This document shows positions 11,015 to 24,262 of a stretch of DNA of 64,000 nt, in pieces. The DNA is taken from NCBI GenBank assembly GCA_902702965.1, contig CACRXP010000014.1, positions 2,690,594 to 2,754,593 of the forward strand. The letters are read 5' to 3'. The position numbers and the translations under genes are program-made. The stretch comes from Spirometra erinaceieuropaei (Eukaryota; Platyhelminthes; Cestoda; Diphyllobothriidea; Diphyllobothriidae). Each line of letters opens with the position of its first letter. Positions within the stretch are counted from its first letter, which is position 1. The notes beneath the pieces were generated by a model. It saw only the letters and a program-made list of their open reading frames with translations, was not told the origin of the DNA and did no database searches.

Positions 11015-13360
11015 ATTCAGTTACATGGGTCAGTTTTTTCGAAACCTTCAACGTTTGGTTACCTTACTGCATATAGATTGGAAGCAAAACCTGCCTTCTT
11101 TATAGGTTTACCTTGAGAACAAAATACCATTTACAGAATTGGCATTGCTCATACGACCGATGACAAGCTGGAAAAGCAGTACCAATAATTTTAATTTTAG
11201 GGATTGTTTTCTCCCCAGACAACTTGGTCTATTTTTCATTGAATTTCGTTGAAGGCCTATATTTTATACATCAACTATGCATGGAGTATTTGCTGACGCG
11301 ACATTAGTGTTCGGTACGCTTTCAAATAACGAAAACCCTAAATTGTCGACAAAATCACATCTGATGAGACTCCTCGGCGTCAGTATGGACTGACGGAAGG
11401 CATTCTGTCCCGAAGAGAATATTCAGTTCGCCATGTTAAGATAAACTGAAAACGCTGGCGGGAATAAAAAGTCTAGTCTTGAAAGGTAACACTTACATCG
11501 TACATAAGATGAGAATCGGCATATATTTAAAGCGTTGAAGGCGTAAACAGGCAATAGGCTTTTTATGGATGCGGTAAACGACGACCAAGCTGTGTTATCA
11601 GGATGGCAATGATTGCTATTTTACGGACACAATTAGTATCAAAAGCGTTAGATACTCAGTAAAAACAGACCGCTTTCACGTTAAACACCATTATAATATT
11701 ACAGTTAAGCATGGAAACTGGTTACCAAGGAAATGCAGTCATTCGATTTTTTTTAATGCAAACAAACACAACTGTCACAAATTATGCTTAAAAGCACAGT
11801 TTTTTCAATAATAGAAAGACTTTCGCAAGGAGTTTAGGTGCACTAAAAGCACCGACTATATAGTAACATTAAAGAAAAGAGAGAATTAAAAAAAACAGCA
11901 AACAGAGCAGAAAACAAAGGTTTTTAACCTCGTACGGACAAAGATACGAACAAAAACTGGGGTATGTAGAACAAAAACACATTAAAGGATGATGGAAAAC
12001 ACAACTCCGCACCAAAATGTGCAGATAGCGGGCAAACGTTTGACAGGAACATGAATAGTTTACGCAGCAAGCCAAGAACCAGTTAAGCACCCAGAAGATT
12101 TGATATATTCACAGTGAAGTTTAATAGGGTAATTCCGTGTATTCAGTAATGACCAAAATGTACATAATCTAGGGAGGCGATCACTAGGGTCGGGTATTTG
12201 TAATGAAATTCAAAGAAAACAGTTATCAGTTTGTCCGTTGTTAGGTTAACTTCTTTGTCGTTTACGATAGTACTTGTACTAGCCTTTAATATTTGTAATA
12301 TAAAATTGGGACAGCATATTATTTTGCAATAGTTACTATTCTTTTTTAGTCGTTTTCGACTTCTAAAGTGCTTTGACTTTTTCATGCGAAACAGTTTTGA
12401 CCACCGAAATAGTACTTCAAATAGCGAGAATTTGGCTGTGTTACCGGTAAGTCATAAATTTTCTTCACACCCGATTTGTGCACTTTTGGAAACTTTCGTT
12501 TCCCTAATGTGCGCGTGGCGCGTTGGCTATTTAAAAGGCATAAAATATGGCCTATGCGCAGATGCCTTCCGGGCAGATGGTGTCTACATTAACGCAACTG
12601 TCGGCCTAACACTTTAAATAAACAGTAGGCTCGGTTTACCTTAACAGGTCAGACAAGGTAACCGCCCCGAGTGTTCGGGCCTGTCCCTAGCATGTCGTAT
12701 TTCCCGCTGCCCAGCAGGGGGTTTACCGAGCATTCGTCAGCTAAATCTCGCTTTGTGACCCGATATTTGGGTTGCCTCAAACATGCTTAGTTCCCGCTTA
12801 CGCAGCCTGAGGTCAAAGACTGTTTACTTAGAGGCAGCAAAATTAAACAAAACAATTACGAAGTTATTCAATTTTCTGCAATGCGCATCCTTAAATTTCA
12901 ATGGAAGTCTGTGAAGCAAAGTGGAGAAAAGTTACCGGCAATGGTTTGATTCAAAGTTTTCCTATTTATTAAAATCCATCATATGCAGTTGATCTGCCTT
13001 CCAATGCGAACAGATGTGACAGCGTTGAATATATTTCACTATAGAAGCTGACGACTGCGAATTAATTTTTCCTTAAGCTTAAAACTAACTTGGATCTGAC
13101 TGCACACATGATAAGTATCCAAACTGCACTTCGTTTCGTCGGTCCCGCATTCCTTATGTACTCTTTGAGATCTGTTAACATAACCATTCTTTTGGAATCT
13201 AAGCTGTCCAATCCTGGAGTTAAACAGAAATCGATATAACAATTTTTACCTGGTCCAAATTTTTTTTACCATACCAAGCATTCTATTAAAAAGCGTAGGG
13301 CATCGATAGGGCGTAAAACCCCCAACTAACATGAGCTTTATTGAGGACCGTATTTTACGT
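11015..13360. other. Unannotated spacer
   Basis: I recognise no gene or member of the repeat families listed here. A 12640-12840 stretch has two loosely similar TTCCCGCT segments, which may be a decayed duplication. Short open frames (11869-12090 -, 12384-12617 +) show no domain. Confidence 0.35.
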
Positions 13361-13364
13361 TGAA

Positions 13365-13570
13365 TGGTGGTACAGAGATTTTTACGGATGGGACAACACA
13401 CAGGACGGTGAGCAAGAGAACATCGAAAATAGATGAAGTTTTGCCAAAAGTCTTAGCGTACGCTGTCATTTGGCAATGAAATTAAGCGCCATTATAAAAA
13501 ATAAACGCAAAACAGTTTTCACGAAATAACGGACTTTGAATAGAGCACCACTGACAAGGCTACACTTAGT
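13365..13570 (+). repeat. Dispersed repeat R3, copy 1
   Basis: This stretch aligns by eye, with many mismatches and small gaps, to 53010-53215 in the same orientation. Shared blocks include a GGAC(A/G)ACACA..GACGGTGAGC-like segment and the pair AACAGTTTTCACGAAATAACG / ACAGTTAATTTCACAAAATAACC. No coding potential is visible. The class of element is unknown. Confidence 0.45.
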
Positions 13571-13749
13571 CATGAAGGGAAGAAGGTCTCAAACAGCGGG
13601 AGCGGTGGATAATAGGTAATACTTACAGTCACACTGCATTTTAGGGTATATTGTCGGAATCGCCATCTACTTGGAGGAACTAGAGCCCAATGTTACCATA
13701 TTTAGACCTTGCGTAATGGCTAAACATTTTCAACTGCAGCCCAAACATA

Positions 13750-14712
13750 CAGTAGATGTGTTAACTCATGAAATGTCAACCAAAATTTCGAAATGCGTTC
13801 TCGTTTCGAAAAGATAAATTAAGTAATGTTGTAAAACTAATCATGATGCAGCATAAATCTATAATGATCAAGTTACCTCAGGGTGTGGGCTTTCGAAAGA
13901 ACTTATTTTCGGCTGCATGCAAGATCTATACTTTGCAAAATGACTACTTATGTAGTATGCAATTTTCTCATTGCTTTTCGATGCCCTTGAATATTAAATT
14001 ATATTTCATGGAAAACATGCAAAAAATTATTCATTGTTTTACGTATTCGGTAGAAAATCACGTTTTCTTCCAATTTCATACTCAAAAGAAGAGCATAATT
14101 CGGTTTTAAAAAAGTTTCTAATTGTGAGATTTTTTAATACCGTTAAATGGCCGTTCATGAAACGTCATGTATCCGCATTTACGAATGTGGCTTTTAAAGT
14201 TAACAATATTGCTCAAACCCACTGCTTAATTTTACGAACCTCATATGGTCTCCTCTTAACACCGTAGAGAAATGCATGGTTTTCGTACACGGAAAATATA
14301 AAGCTTGCAGTTTTGAAACCCTGAATGCAATTGTAACAGCGGGTCGGGTTCAAAATTATTCGGGAATAAGAAAGATTTTTTAAAAGCAAATTATACTCTT
14401 CTTATGAGTATGAAATTAGAAAAAGACGTGATTTTCTACCGAATAGTTAAAAGAATGAATATTTTTATGCCTGTTTTCCATGAAATATAATTAAATTTTC
14501 AAGGGCATCGAAAATCAATGAGAGAATTTTATGCTACTTAAGTAGTCATTTTTTGCAGAGTATAGATCTTGCATGCAGCCGAAAATAAGTTCTCTCATTA
14601 TAGATTTATGCTGCATTATGATTAGTTTTACAACACTACTTAATTTATCTTTTCGAAACGAGAACGCATTTCGAAATTTTGGTTGACATTTCATGAGTTA
14701 GCGCATCTACTG
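13750..14712 (+). mobile_element. TIR-A transposon, near-complete copy 5 (963 bp)
   Basis: This is one of the best-preserved copies. TA flanks lie at 13748-13749 and 14713-14714, and the tips are CAGTAGATGTGTTAACTCAT and its inverted partner ATGAGTTAGCGCATCTACTG. The left arm runs to about 14125 and the right arm from about 14360, leaving a core of about 235 bp. Open frames inside it (13768-14109, 14034-14267) are chance readings of the arm and do not resemble a transposase. Strand is assigned by core orientation; the copy at 46680-47440 has the core the other way round and is very similar. Confidence 0.9.
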
Positions 14713-14714
14713 TA

Positions 14715-16955
14715 TATCGACTGAAACGTCAGTATCAGAGCGCCCACGATGAAAGTGCCCAAACGACTTAATCGGTTTAAGCATAGTTGTCGTAATTGGC
14801 AGCACGTCATGTTTGAAAAACATCTCTTTCGATAGTCTACTGCATGGTGCCTGGAATATCACCTGAAATTTTGATTTAATGGTTTACCATTTAGGCTTAT
14901 GCAGCAAAATGACATCTGTCAAAAGAAGTAAAGCCTAAACCACCTCTCCTAACTAACAGTTCAAGTGAATTCAGATAGGTGTCTCTTATGAGAAAATAAA
15001 AAACGTAGCAAATAATAGCATAGATTAAGTCTCCAAATTGGGCGCGTTTCAAATAAGTAAACCCGACAATTTGAAAGTTGCGCACGCGAAGCCTTTCTTT
15101 GGACAATAAATTGGAAATTTAGTTGAATTAATGCCTTCTTGACAGTAAAGCATACTAAAAGTTTCCAAACGACGGAGAGCTCGTTCGATAGCAAATCTAG
15201 AATGATACGCAATTGACTTACCCCAAATATTTTAATAAGTATTTATTTCGTAAATGCTGCTGTATAAACTCCCCTCGTTGTTTCTTCACAGTTGTAGGGG
15301 TCGAGAATTAAGTTAAACTGCCGGCTATTTTGCTAAATAACATATATTCGCTACTCTGTCACGTAAATACTGTCATTTAAAATAATTCATTAAACCTGAA
15401 AAAAGTTCCGAAAAGCTTTCATTTACAGGATGATATTATCTGCTATTGTCCTACTGGAACAGATATTCCACAGTTAATCTCGCTCACCCTCAGTTCTTTT
15501 GGTCAGAATGTTTTCATGCAGATCTTTCATATCTTTTATGAAATGCTTTATTCAGCTCCCCTTATGACCCTTCTGTCTCATTTGTTCTGAAATTTTCGAT
15601 TAAATCGATACAAATCCTCCTCCATCATGCATCTTTTGGCCCATATGTAGCTTCCCCAAACAGCACTTTTTGTCGCGATCGTATCGTTTAAATCATTTTC
15701 GTGTCACGAGCCATGCTATCGACGTTGGCTTTAGTAACGGAATAATGAAACTGAATGTTCTTATGTAAAATGCGTCTTTGTGCGTTGCAGGTAGCCAACC
15801 TCCTAGTCCTATAGCGTTTGGTGTACAGTAACCCTGTAGTTATCAGCTCAAATTAGAGTTGTTACTGTGTTCCCTCTACACGCGAGAACAGGCGCAAAAA
15901 GTGGCTCCAATTCTTAACTAGTCGGTGACGATAGCGTAATGGACAATAAGGATGCCCATTGTTAAATAAAAGTGAAGAACCACTTCGTCTATCCAGAAGG
16001 GGCATCAGAAGGCTTTGAGGGAGTTGCAACTGAGCAATAATCATCCAATTTGAAATGATTCCTGTTAAATACTCGTCTTTTGGAAAATATTTTAAAAATA
16101 TCTTATCATTTTAGCAATATATTAGACGCTAGGCAAAAATGATTGATTTTATGTCAGCAAAAGTACTATGTATAAGACACAAGTCCGTAATCGACAAATG
16201 CTCCATTTCCTTGAATGGCACTCTCCCAAAAAGACATCACTTTTAGAATTAACTCATCTTGGTGGCAATATGTTCCTAAAATGTAGCACTCACATTCATT
16301 TGGTATGCAAATATCTTATAGGGAAACGGTTCCAAGTAATAAAAATGTTGAGTTCAGAAATATTTGAGCGAACTGCTCTTTCGGTGACTACAAACAATAA
16401 TAGAAACCGGGCATATGAGACGCCATGAAACGTTTTAGACAATTACTAGCCAAAAAGATTGTGCATCAAAACCATCGCTGCCAGTAAAGTCTTTACTTAA
16501 GTTTTTATCGTCAACTGACGGGATCTGATTGCATCATATAATTCAGTTCACAAGAATGCATGGTTTTCCACCGGATTTATTTTAAATAAGCCTTTTGAAG
16601 CATAAGTAAACAGAGAGGTATTAGACCATAGAAACTTTCATTCGAAAGCTTTCATAAGTACAATTTTCGAAGCAAAAGATGTCATGCCCTATATATGAAC
16701 TGAACAACTAATTATTAATATTTCCTCTGAGCTAAAACAAGCCTGCTTCATACACGCAATACAAATCCAGCGTATCTTACACGCTAATTTCCCAATAACG
16801 TTTTTGCACAGATTGCCAAAAATACGCCTTTCTGCGGGCTGGTGTTTATTAAATAACTAGGAATTAACTCCCAAATAGCCAGAATATAATGTGCTTTCGA
16901 GTATAAGTGATTAATAAGGCAAGATCGCAGTATTAACTAACATGCAGCATGACTC
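14715..16955. other. Unannotated spacer
   Basis: There is no repeat family member and no recognised gene. The open frame 16168-16428 (+) encodes 86 residues without a known domain or clear splice borders. I see nothing else to report. Confidence 0.35.
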
Positions 16956-16959
16956 CATG

Positions 16960-17135
16960 CTACTTTAGTCAAGCAGGGATGCCACTTTTTGAACGTGCTT
17001 TTTTGTCCGCTCGCAGAAAAATTACCATATATGTGCCGCAAAATTTTCTCATTGATTTTCCATATCCCTTTAAAGCCAAATATGCTTTTCAGAAAACATG
17101 CGCAAAAATATTTGTCCTCTATTTGGTTGAATGTC
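16960..17135. mobile_element. TIR-A transposon, degenerate arm fragment (copy 6)
   Basis: The segment matches the middle of a TIR-A left arm: a decayed GGATGCC...CGAACG block, then TTTTCTCATTGATTTTCCAT followed by the ACATGCGCAAAAATATT block. The tip and the core are not recognisable. Divergence is high. Confidence 0.6.
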
Positions 17136-17179
17136 CACCTTCCGGGTGTATGTATAAGCAGGCATTAAGAAGGTTGACT

Positions 17180-17280
17180 GACCGATGGGACCACTTTCCT
17201 ATTTGTTTGAACCTTCAAACTCGCGCAGGAATCCTTCGCCAGAAATGTACAAGCAGCTGCTCTAGCACTCGGCGTGGACA
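17180..17280 (-). repeat. Penelope-like terminal-region fragment (possible)
   Basis: The + strand reads TTGAACCTTCAAACTCGCGC followed by AGGAATCCTTCGCCAG. It closely parallels 23205-23270 (TGAACTTTCAGACTCGTACA, AGGAGTCCATCGTCAG), the 3' flank of the Penelope-like element there. I infer a detached terminal fragment of the same kind of element. The parallel is short and could belong to another family sharing this module. Confidence 0.4.
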
Positions 17281-17549
17281 ATTGTCTTCGTGGCTGAGCG
17301 TGGTCATCTGTCCGTGATAAGTCGGCTCTCGAACGACCTTCTACCCTGTTTTTATACACAAATGGGATGCGAACGACCGCATCAACTCATGAGGAATTCA
17401 GAGTGATGCGCTAAGGATGACTCGCCTCTTGGAGGTACTTGCTACACGAAAGGCGGCAAGGTATGAGCAGCTACTTTTTTGCGCAAATGCATCCATAACG
17501 GACTGACGCGTGAGACCTGAAATCAAAGTCCCCCGGCAACACCGTCGTA

Positions 17550-17700
17550 GGTAGAGAAGGTGTGAAGTGCTTTATCAAACAGATGACAAGAGTATTGATC
17601 GATGACTTCTACGAGCACCTACAGGAAAACAAGACCACGACTAAGCAGATCAGGAAGGGGTGTGTCCGCGTTCTAGGTTACGTTTTCGCTAAGGACCTTC
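17550..17700 (+). pseudogene. Decayed coding-like segment with a VLID motif
   Basis: The + frame reads VKCFIKQMTRVLIDDFYEHL and continues through KQIRKG and LGYVFAKDL. It shares FI(K/R)Q, VLID and the following F with 3205-3290. The residue-level match points to a common retroelement protein. The spacing and the basic KQIRKG resemble the N-terminal region of Penelope-like proteins, but I cannot confirm this. Confidence 0.3.
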
Positions 17701-17719
17701 GTAAGACAATCTCGGGTTA

Positions 17720-18684
17720 GATGGTAGTTGGTAGCCCTCCCGGTACCGAAAACTCCCAGCTGCCTGTCTTACGGGACCGGTGGTAATAGGGGCTATATGG
17801 GTGAGGCAAATGAGTGGAGGCGCAAATGGCGTTTGTAATGTAAGCCTGGAATCGACCATCCTGCTAAAGTGAAAGCCTAATTTAAATAAAGCGAAAAATG
17901 CAAGGTTATGGAAATAAGCATGGTTAAGTAGAATGGTATGCGGAATAAATGCATCCTTGCCCCAGATTGGAAGGAATAGTAAGTGAAGGTGAACAACCAA
18001 TAGGAAAAGGGCAGTGTGTATGAAGGTCATTCCGCGGTATGTGCGACAGTACTCTAACCGACGGAATGGACATGAGAACACGATAAACAAACAGCGGCAC
18101 GCAGGACGTCATAACGCAAGCGGCATAAGACTTTAATACCAAGAGTATGCTTGGCGGAAGAGAAAATCCAGTTTTCAGCCAAACCGCTGAGACCAAATAC
18201 AACCCGGCTGTTCGTAAAGGTGGGGGGGGGTGGAGGGCAACATTCTGTCAATACGACTGATGCAGTGGGTGGAGTATCGGTAGACACCCTATCTGCGCGC
18301 CGGTTGTCCTTTCGTACACGATCACTCCGGACTCTGGAGGAGGTCTGGAGTAATAAAACCCAACGACGCAGTCAAACCGACAAAACGGAGACGCGCGCCA
18401 ATCCGCCTAGAATGGTAATGAGAAGCATGATGAATCATAATCCGCCTAGGATAAATCTTTCGCCTTTTACTAAAGATTTACGTGTGGGGGGTGCAATACG
18501 ATGAATCTATATAGACATTTTTGCGGCGCCTCGTTCTCGGGGCGGTTAAAGTGAACAAGACAGTCACCCTTACAGGGCTTCTGCGCGGGCACTTCCAGAC
18601 ATAATGAGAACGTAATCACAACTACAGAAATCGAGCCAGTAGGTACAATTTTAGAATCAGTAGACAGGGCTACCAACTACCATC
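17720..18684. repeat. 965 bp segment bounded by a perfect 19 bp inverted repeat
   Basis: GATGGTAGTTGGTAGCCCT at 17720-17738 is repeated exactly in reverse complement at 18666-18684. The span is close to that of a small DNA transposon. However, no target duplication is obvious outside it and no transposase lies inside. The inside is comparatively GC-rich and contains a run of ten G near 18221-18230 and several overlapping open frames of about 90-130 codons (17689-18504) without known domains. Confidence 0.45.
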
Positions 18685-18877
18685 CTGCCTGAAAATCAAA
18701 GGCCAATTAAAACCCAGTGAGAAGTTGGGTGTACTGGGTCACTTTCCTGGGCAAATTCCTCTTGTAGCTGCACAGGTTAGACTAAACAACACGCTCTGAT
18801 CGCACGTACACGAACACAACCTGGCTGCGCAATAGGGTGACGGATTATTTCAAGGGGCTTCCCATACCAACGCAACG

Positions 18878-18918
18878 NNNNNNNNNNNNNNNNNNNNNNN
18901 NNNNNNNNNNNNNNNNNN
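18878..18918. other. Assembly gap (41 N)
   Basis: A run of unknown bases. The true gap length may differ from the number of N shown. Confidence 0.99.
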
Positions 18919-18919
18919 C

Positions 18920-20625
18920 ACCTCCGCAACCTGATTTAAAACTCACTTAGTCGATGCGTGGGTTTAGCGCCAGCATACAGGGCCCTGTGCAGTAACCTCC
19001 AGACTGGTTTCATTGAAGTTTGACTGAATTACCCATATAACTGCTATTGTTCCCTGCTGCTCTAATCATCGAGGATGGACACCTGTAAGAGTTCGACAGC
19101 TCAGCTGAATGATGAAGTTATTTTCGGCAATTAACCAGCCTTTTCCATTTTCGAGTAGCGTTGTTCTTTTGGACAGTTAGTAGACAGTTTTATGCTAAAA
19201 AGGCGTATTTTGGTTTCAAAATAATTTCGCAATTCTTGAACATTTTGCAGCTCCCGATGCCACTGTACATGTTCTTATGGGTTTAAAACTTTATGCTTTG
19301 TATCTTTTGCGAAAGGAAGAGCGTCATTTTCCTAACGTTGGTAAAAAATCGCCATGTAGTGTCCATGCAGTAGATGTGGACCATTTATACGCATCACAAG
19401 CAGCAAGGATAAACCCACTGGTGCACTATCTCATAAACGAATATTTTACAGCCTCTAAACATTTAGCAACTATAAGTTTTATATAACCGAAGGATGCCCA
19501 TCGAAAATGGATTGGTAGAATTCATAGTCCTTAAACAATCATTTTTGCAATTGTGGCATAGTTAGATGGCCAGGAAGAAACTCTTTTAAGTGACAGCATA
19601 CTGGATTGACTGGAATATTCCGAGATTATGATGGTTTATAGTCAGCATTACAACCTCCCATAAGCAGTCTGTGCTAACTAAACACGCATTTAAGAATTTC
19701 AATGAGAATTATGTGAGCTAACATACCTACTACAGTCGTATATTTGGCAAATTAAAGGGCTTTTTCTGAGAAAGCCGCGTTTAGAGGTCTCGGAGTTATT
19801 TCATTTATTTTGCTCCTAATTGTAAGCATACATAGCCTCCCAAGCATTTACAGGTAGAGGCCCAATATTCAATTGCATTAATGAGCCACAAAGATACTAA
19901 CGGATGCGAAACAAAGGAAGTTAGTTTTTCTTTACTTTGCCACTGGTCTCATTACTCTCCAGCTTTGTGAACAACTGATTGATCCGCCAGATTGACCGTC
20001 CGATGTCATTCCAATCTTGATGTTAATTACTTCAAGGGTAAATTCTTGTAAATTATTGGAGAATATGGTCTATAGACTGTTCCTAAACCCGTTATTCACT
20101 GGTTTTCTGGGTTAAGATGACTGTGCTCGAAAATGTTATTGGAACGACTTATCTGCAAAAACCTCGTTACTTCAGCGTGAAAGACACTCAGCGGTTTTGT
20201 GATTCTCCCCTACTGCCTGCGGCAGCTCATTCACGCCATTTTAACCACCTCTCTTCCTTCTTCGACAACGAAACCCCAGGAGAACACGCAAAATGACATT
20301 CCTGGCGTGAATATAACTATATACTCCTAGGCCTCTTCATTCTCTCCTATCTTAGGACAAAAGAGGGAAATAAACATTTTTCTAACGAGGCGACAGACTG
20401 TAACAATTTGATTCTCTCCAAATTTACAGATCTGTCATCTGTCCCCAGGCTGCTTGTCTGCATAGTAGGGACAGAAAACGGATTTTCAAGTCTGTATGCG
20501 GAAACGCTTTGTGTTGCGAAAGGTGCACTGTGAAATGGATTGTCAAGAACTGTTTGCTGGTTTAACAGAGGCAGTTGTTGCACGCGTCGCTACTTTAAAT
20601 TTACTTTTGCAAAAGGACTGGAAAC
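18920..20625. other. Unannotated spacer
   Basis: There is no recognised gene or family member. The open frame 19277-19486 (+, 69 residues) has no known domain. The stretch ends at the TA before a TIR-A copy. Confidence 0.35.
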
Positions 20626-20628
20626 TTA

Positions 20629-21555
20629 CAGTAAGTGAGCTAACTCAAGAAATGTTAATCGAAATTCCGAAATGCGTTTTTATTTCGAAAAATTTAATTA
20701 AGTAAGGTTGTAAACTACTAATCCTTTAGTACAATTCTAAAACAATTCAGTTACCTAGGATGCCGGATTTCGAACTAACCTCTTGTAGGTGGCCTGGATT
20801 TCTCTCACTGTTTTTATGCCGTTAAAACATAAATTATGTTGCTTAAATAGATGCATTAAATCATTCATTTTTTGCTCTTTCGATAGAAAATGACGTTTCC
20901 TCCCAACTTTACACTCAAAGGAAGGGTACAATTTGGTTTTATAAGGTTTCTGTTTGTGAGATTTTTTAATACCGTGAAATCGCTGTCTATAAAACGTCAT
21001 GTCTCTACATCTACCAATGTGGCTGTTAAGGTTAACGATATGGCTTAAGTCTACTGATGAATTTAATGAACGTCATATAGTCTTCTTTTAATACCGTAGA
21101 GAAATGTATGATTTTCCGCATGCGGAAAATATATGGCTCTTAGTTTGAAAAGTCTTAAATGCAAGTGCAACGGCAGGTCGGTTTAAAATTATTCGGCAAT
21201 TGAAACGTTTTTAAAAACCAAATTATATCCTTTTTCGAGTATAAAATTAGAAAACGACTGAATGTTCTACCGAATGAGCAAAGGTGTAAACATTTTTGTA
21301 CATGCTTTCTAAGAAATACATTTGAACACTTAAAGGCATCAAAATCAATGAGCGATATGCACGCTACTAAAGTAGTCATTTTTACAAAGTACAGTTTCTG
21401 AATGATGTCAAAAATAAGTTCTTTCGAACGCTGGCACCCTGATAAAATTTAATTATTATAGAAATATGCTGCAGGTTGGTCAGTTAATTAATTTTTCAAA
21501 ATAAAAATTCATTTTGAAACTTCGGTTGAAGTTTCATGGATAAGCTCATCAAATG
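20629..21555 (+). mobile_element. TIR-A transposon, near-complete copy 7 (~927 bp)
   Basis: The left tip CAGTAAGTGAGCTAACTCAA follows TA at 20627-20628. The right arm ends near 21555 with a decayed tip (TAAGCTCATCAAATG). Both arms and the family core are present, including the core block with ACCGTAGAGAAATG and the CGGAAAATATATGGC motif. The right terminal TA is not preserved, which fits its greater divergence. Confidence 0.85.
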
Positions 21556-21559
21556 TCAG

Positions 21560-23185
21560 AGTCGATGGATTATACTACATTTGTAGCATAAGCTTGATTT
21601 TACAATAGCTTAGAGCGTTTGGCGGAGACTTTTTCAAAACCTAATGCGTATCTGCAAAAAATCCACTTAAAGCGAACATCAGTGCTGTCAGATAAACAAA
21701 TTATTAGATTTGTATTAACATCTGTAAAATACATCCTGACTTAGTCATATGCAACAGTCAGCAGTTTTTCTTTACAAATAAAATCGTAAACCAGTAATAC
21801 TCGCTCAGCTTTAGGAGTTTCGGTTTAACCGTCATAAGACACTTGATTACAGGACAAATATTTCGTTTGCAGATTTTAGATTTGCATGGGATGAAACACA
21901 AATTATTAATTATGAACATAAATCACTGACTTATCTTATGAGCAAATCTCTTTCTGGCATTGTTCTCAGGAATGCCTAAATGCAAACTTTGTCCCTTTTT
22001 TCCATTTTACACGGTTGGCGTTATAAACACACACTCGAATCGAAGTATAAACTGATCTACGACTTTAAACTTTGCTGACAGAAACAGGTGTTCTCGATAC
22101 TAATACATTATCTCAGACAGCTACTTCTGTTAGTTTCACAATTACATTAGATCTATAATTCATTTCTAATTCTAATCGTTCTGGCTGTATATTAAAAGAA
22201 ATCTAGACCAATTTTGAATGCAGCATTTACTAAGCAGTTGGCAGAAAAGCGCATTTTTTATTCTAATTCTTCGAGATTTTTCATCTCTTATCGGATCTGT
22301 CCGACCACTTACTATTGCTTTTCAGATTGGTTATCTGTTATCTTTGGGTGTGAATACTTCATTATAAGAGGCCTTAATTTTAAGGACAAGATGTATCTGT
22401 GTTCCAGAAAAAAACTTTTTGGATGCTAAGAGGACTAATCGTTAACCTCAACTTATTTATAAACTGGCACGTACTAAGGAAACGGATGTGTTGGCCCTGA
22501 ATCGACAAGACGAATACTCGCTGTCGGCATGCGCTATGCCTGTCCAATTTCGATTAAGTGTAGGATATAATGCAATAAAGAGCTGAATGACGATTATTTA
22601 GATGAGTTTAGTGTCTCGGATACAACTTACGAACGCCCGTAGAATCGAACTTATAAGTGTTCTGCGATGACTGGGCATTCTGCGTCCTAACTTACAAAGT
22701 CCGCTGTGAACCATCTGACAAATAGGGGCCTTTTCCATTTGTTAGAAAAATTTTTATGATATGTTTTTGGAGCATGTCTCGTCCGTTTTCATCATTTGCA
22801 CTAACGAACTAATTAAGTGTTCGTTTTTGCCTTCACTTGTTCATGTGGGACACGTTACAGTGGTCGTAACGACTGTGCACATACTCAAACAGATGCGAGA
22901 GCACCATCCTGTCTGGATATACCAAGACATGACAAAAGTTCACTTTTAGCATAACTGTGGCTCCGCTGATTGTTAACGGCCATAGAATAAACACACGCTG
23001 AGAATATAAACTAAACGAATATAAACGAACCATAGGCATAACTCACTGACAAGTTCTCTCCTCACTTGTCCCCCCCCCCACGCCTTAGACAGAGATATAT
23101 TATAAATAACTCTGATATATGGCGTATCTAAAAGCCCTTAGACCACGACTACTGTTCACCGGCTGCTATCACAAGTACATAAGTG
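21560..23185. other. Unannotated spacer
   Basis: No gene or family member is recognised. A run of about eleven C lies near 23071-23081. The region adjoins the 3' flank of the Penelope-like element. Confidence 0.35.
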
Positions 23186-23189
23186 AAAA

Positions 23190-24262
23190 AGAAGATTCGA
23201 GCACCGGAACACTTCGTTTATTGTCCTGAACTTTCAGACTCGTACAGGAGTCCATCGTCAGGGGTGGTGGCAGAAACAGAGCAAGCGGCAGTTATAAGGC
23301 ATGTAGGCCCAATCATCGATCAACGGCTCAAGACTAGAGGTGACTATGCCTGACTCTGTACGCCGGCGCCAGATCGATAAATCGATTGACCGAGTTCTCA
23401 TCTGAGGCCCAGGCTTCAATCAATTTTCGGCCTGTCTTGTTTCCGGCGTGGGCGACTATTTCGGTGGCAGCGAAGTTAAACTCGCGACCCATTTCGTAGG
23501 TCTAGGCGGCCACTTGTGATAATGCGTCGCCTCGTCGCACAGTCTGCTTACGCTTGTGAATACGCGATCCGAGCATGCGTCCAGTCTGGCCTGTGTAGGT
23601 GCAAGGACATTTTTGACACAGAATGCGATACACTACTCCAGATTGCTCTTCCGGCTTTAACTGGTCTTTGGTTTTCATGACCCTATTGTCCATGGTGGCT
23701 TTGGATGGTGGGTAATTCCAACATCTAGCTCCACAGCAATACGCTCGGTCTATTCTGAAACACCCTTGATGTATGACAGAGAATGCCATACCGTCGGTGG
23801 AGTTGATATTCTAGTTCTCTGATGGAGACCGCGTAGGCAGCGACTTACGAATGCCCTCGGATAGCCCTTTTGCACAAGCTGGTCGCGGAGACAACGGACC
23901 TCACCTGCTCTGTCCTCCGGTTTGCTGCAATGAGTTTTGATCCTTTTGAAAAGCGTCTTCACGTAGCTTCTTTTGTGAGCTACCGGATGGTTCCTGTGAA
24001 AACTGAGAAGCTGTGTGGTTTTATCTTCCTATAAACCGTCGTTTCAAGTTCACCGTTAAGGTTTCATCCGACAAGCACATCCAGGAAAGGCAACTGCTGT
24101 TTCTGTTTTTCTTCCCTCGTGAATTTTATATCAGGGAAGACTGTGTTGAGCAGGCTGTGGAAATGCTGCCGCACGTCCTTCTTTACGATGACGAACGTGT
24201 CGTCAACGTAACGGCGCCAAAACACTGGTTCATGTTTGATAAAGGCAAGAGACTTGAAGAGG
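23190..24262 (-). pseudogene. Penelope-like element: reverse transcriptase end plus GIY-YIG endonuclease
   Basis: Read on minus, the frame enters at SLAFIKHEPVFW and reaches the catalytic box RYVDDTFVIVKKD near 24190. It continues FPDIKFTREE..QLPFLDVLV to a stop at 24064-24066. After a short damaged stretch it resumes with HKRSYVKTLFKRIKTHCSKP (known as the conserved C-terminal RT part in this class), then QKGYPRAFVSRCL. Downstream is the endonuclease: GVVYRILCQKCPCTYTGQTG near 23580-23645 is the paired-tyrosine GIY-YIG signature, followed by NFAATEIVAHAGNKTGRKLI and EAWASDENSVNRFIDLAPAY to a stop at 23334-23336. Stops also lie at 23502-23504 and near 23750, so it is inactive. A ~140 bp 3' tail follows. 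Upstream RT motifs lie inverted next to it (24243-24435, +). Confidence 0.92.

Noticed and set aside
13768..14109. 113-codon open frame inside a TIR-A element, first considered as a transposase fragment
   Set aside because: It lies in the inverted arm, is not conserved as a frame in other copies, and lacks DDE-type or HTH motifs.
23071..23081. Poly-C run, with a similar run at 52339-52347 and a G run at 18221-18230
   Set aside because: Simple homopolymer tracts at unrelated positions; they are probable slippage or assembly noise with no shared flanks.
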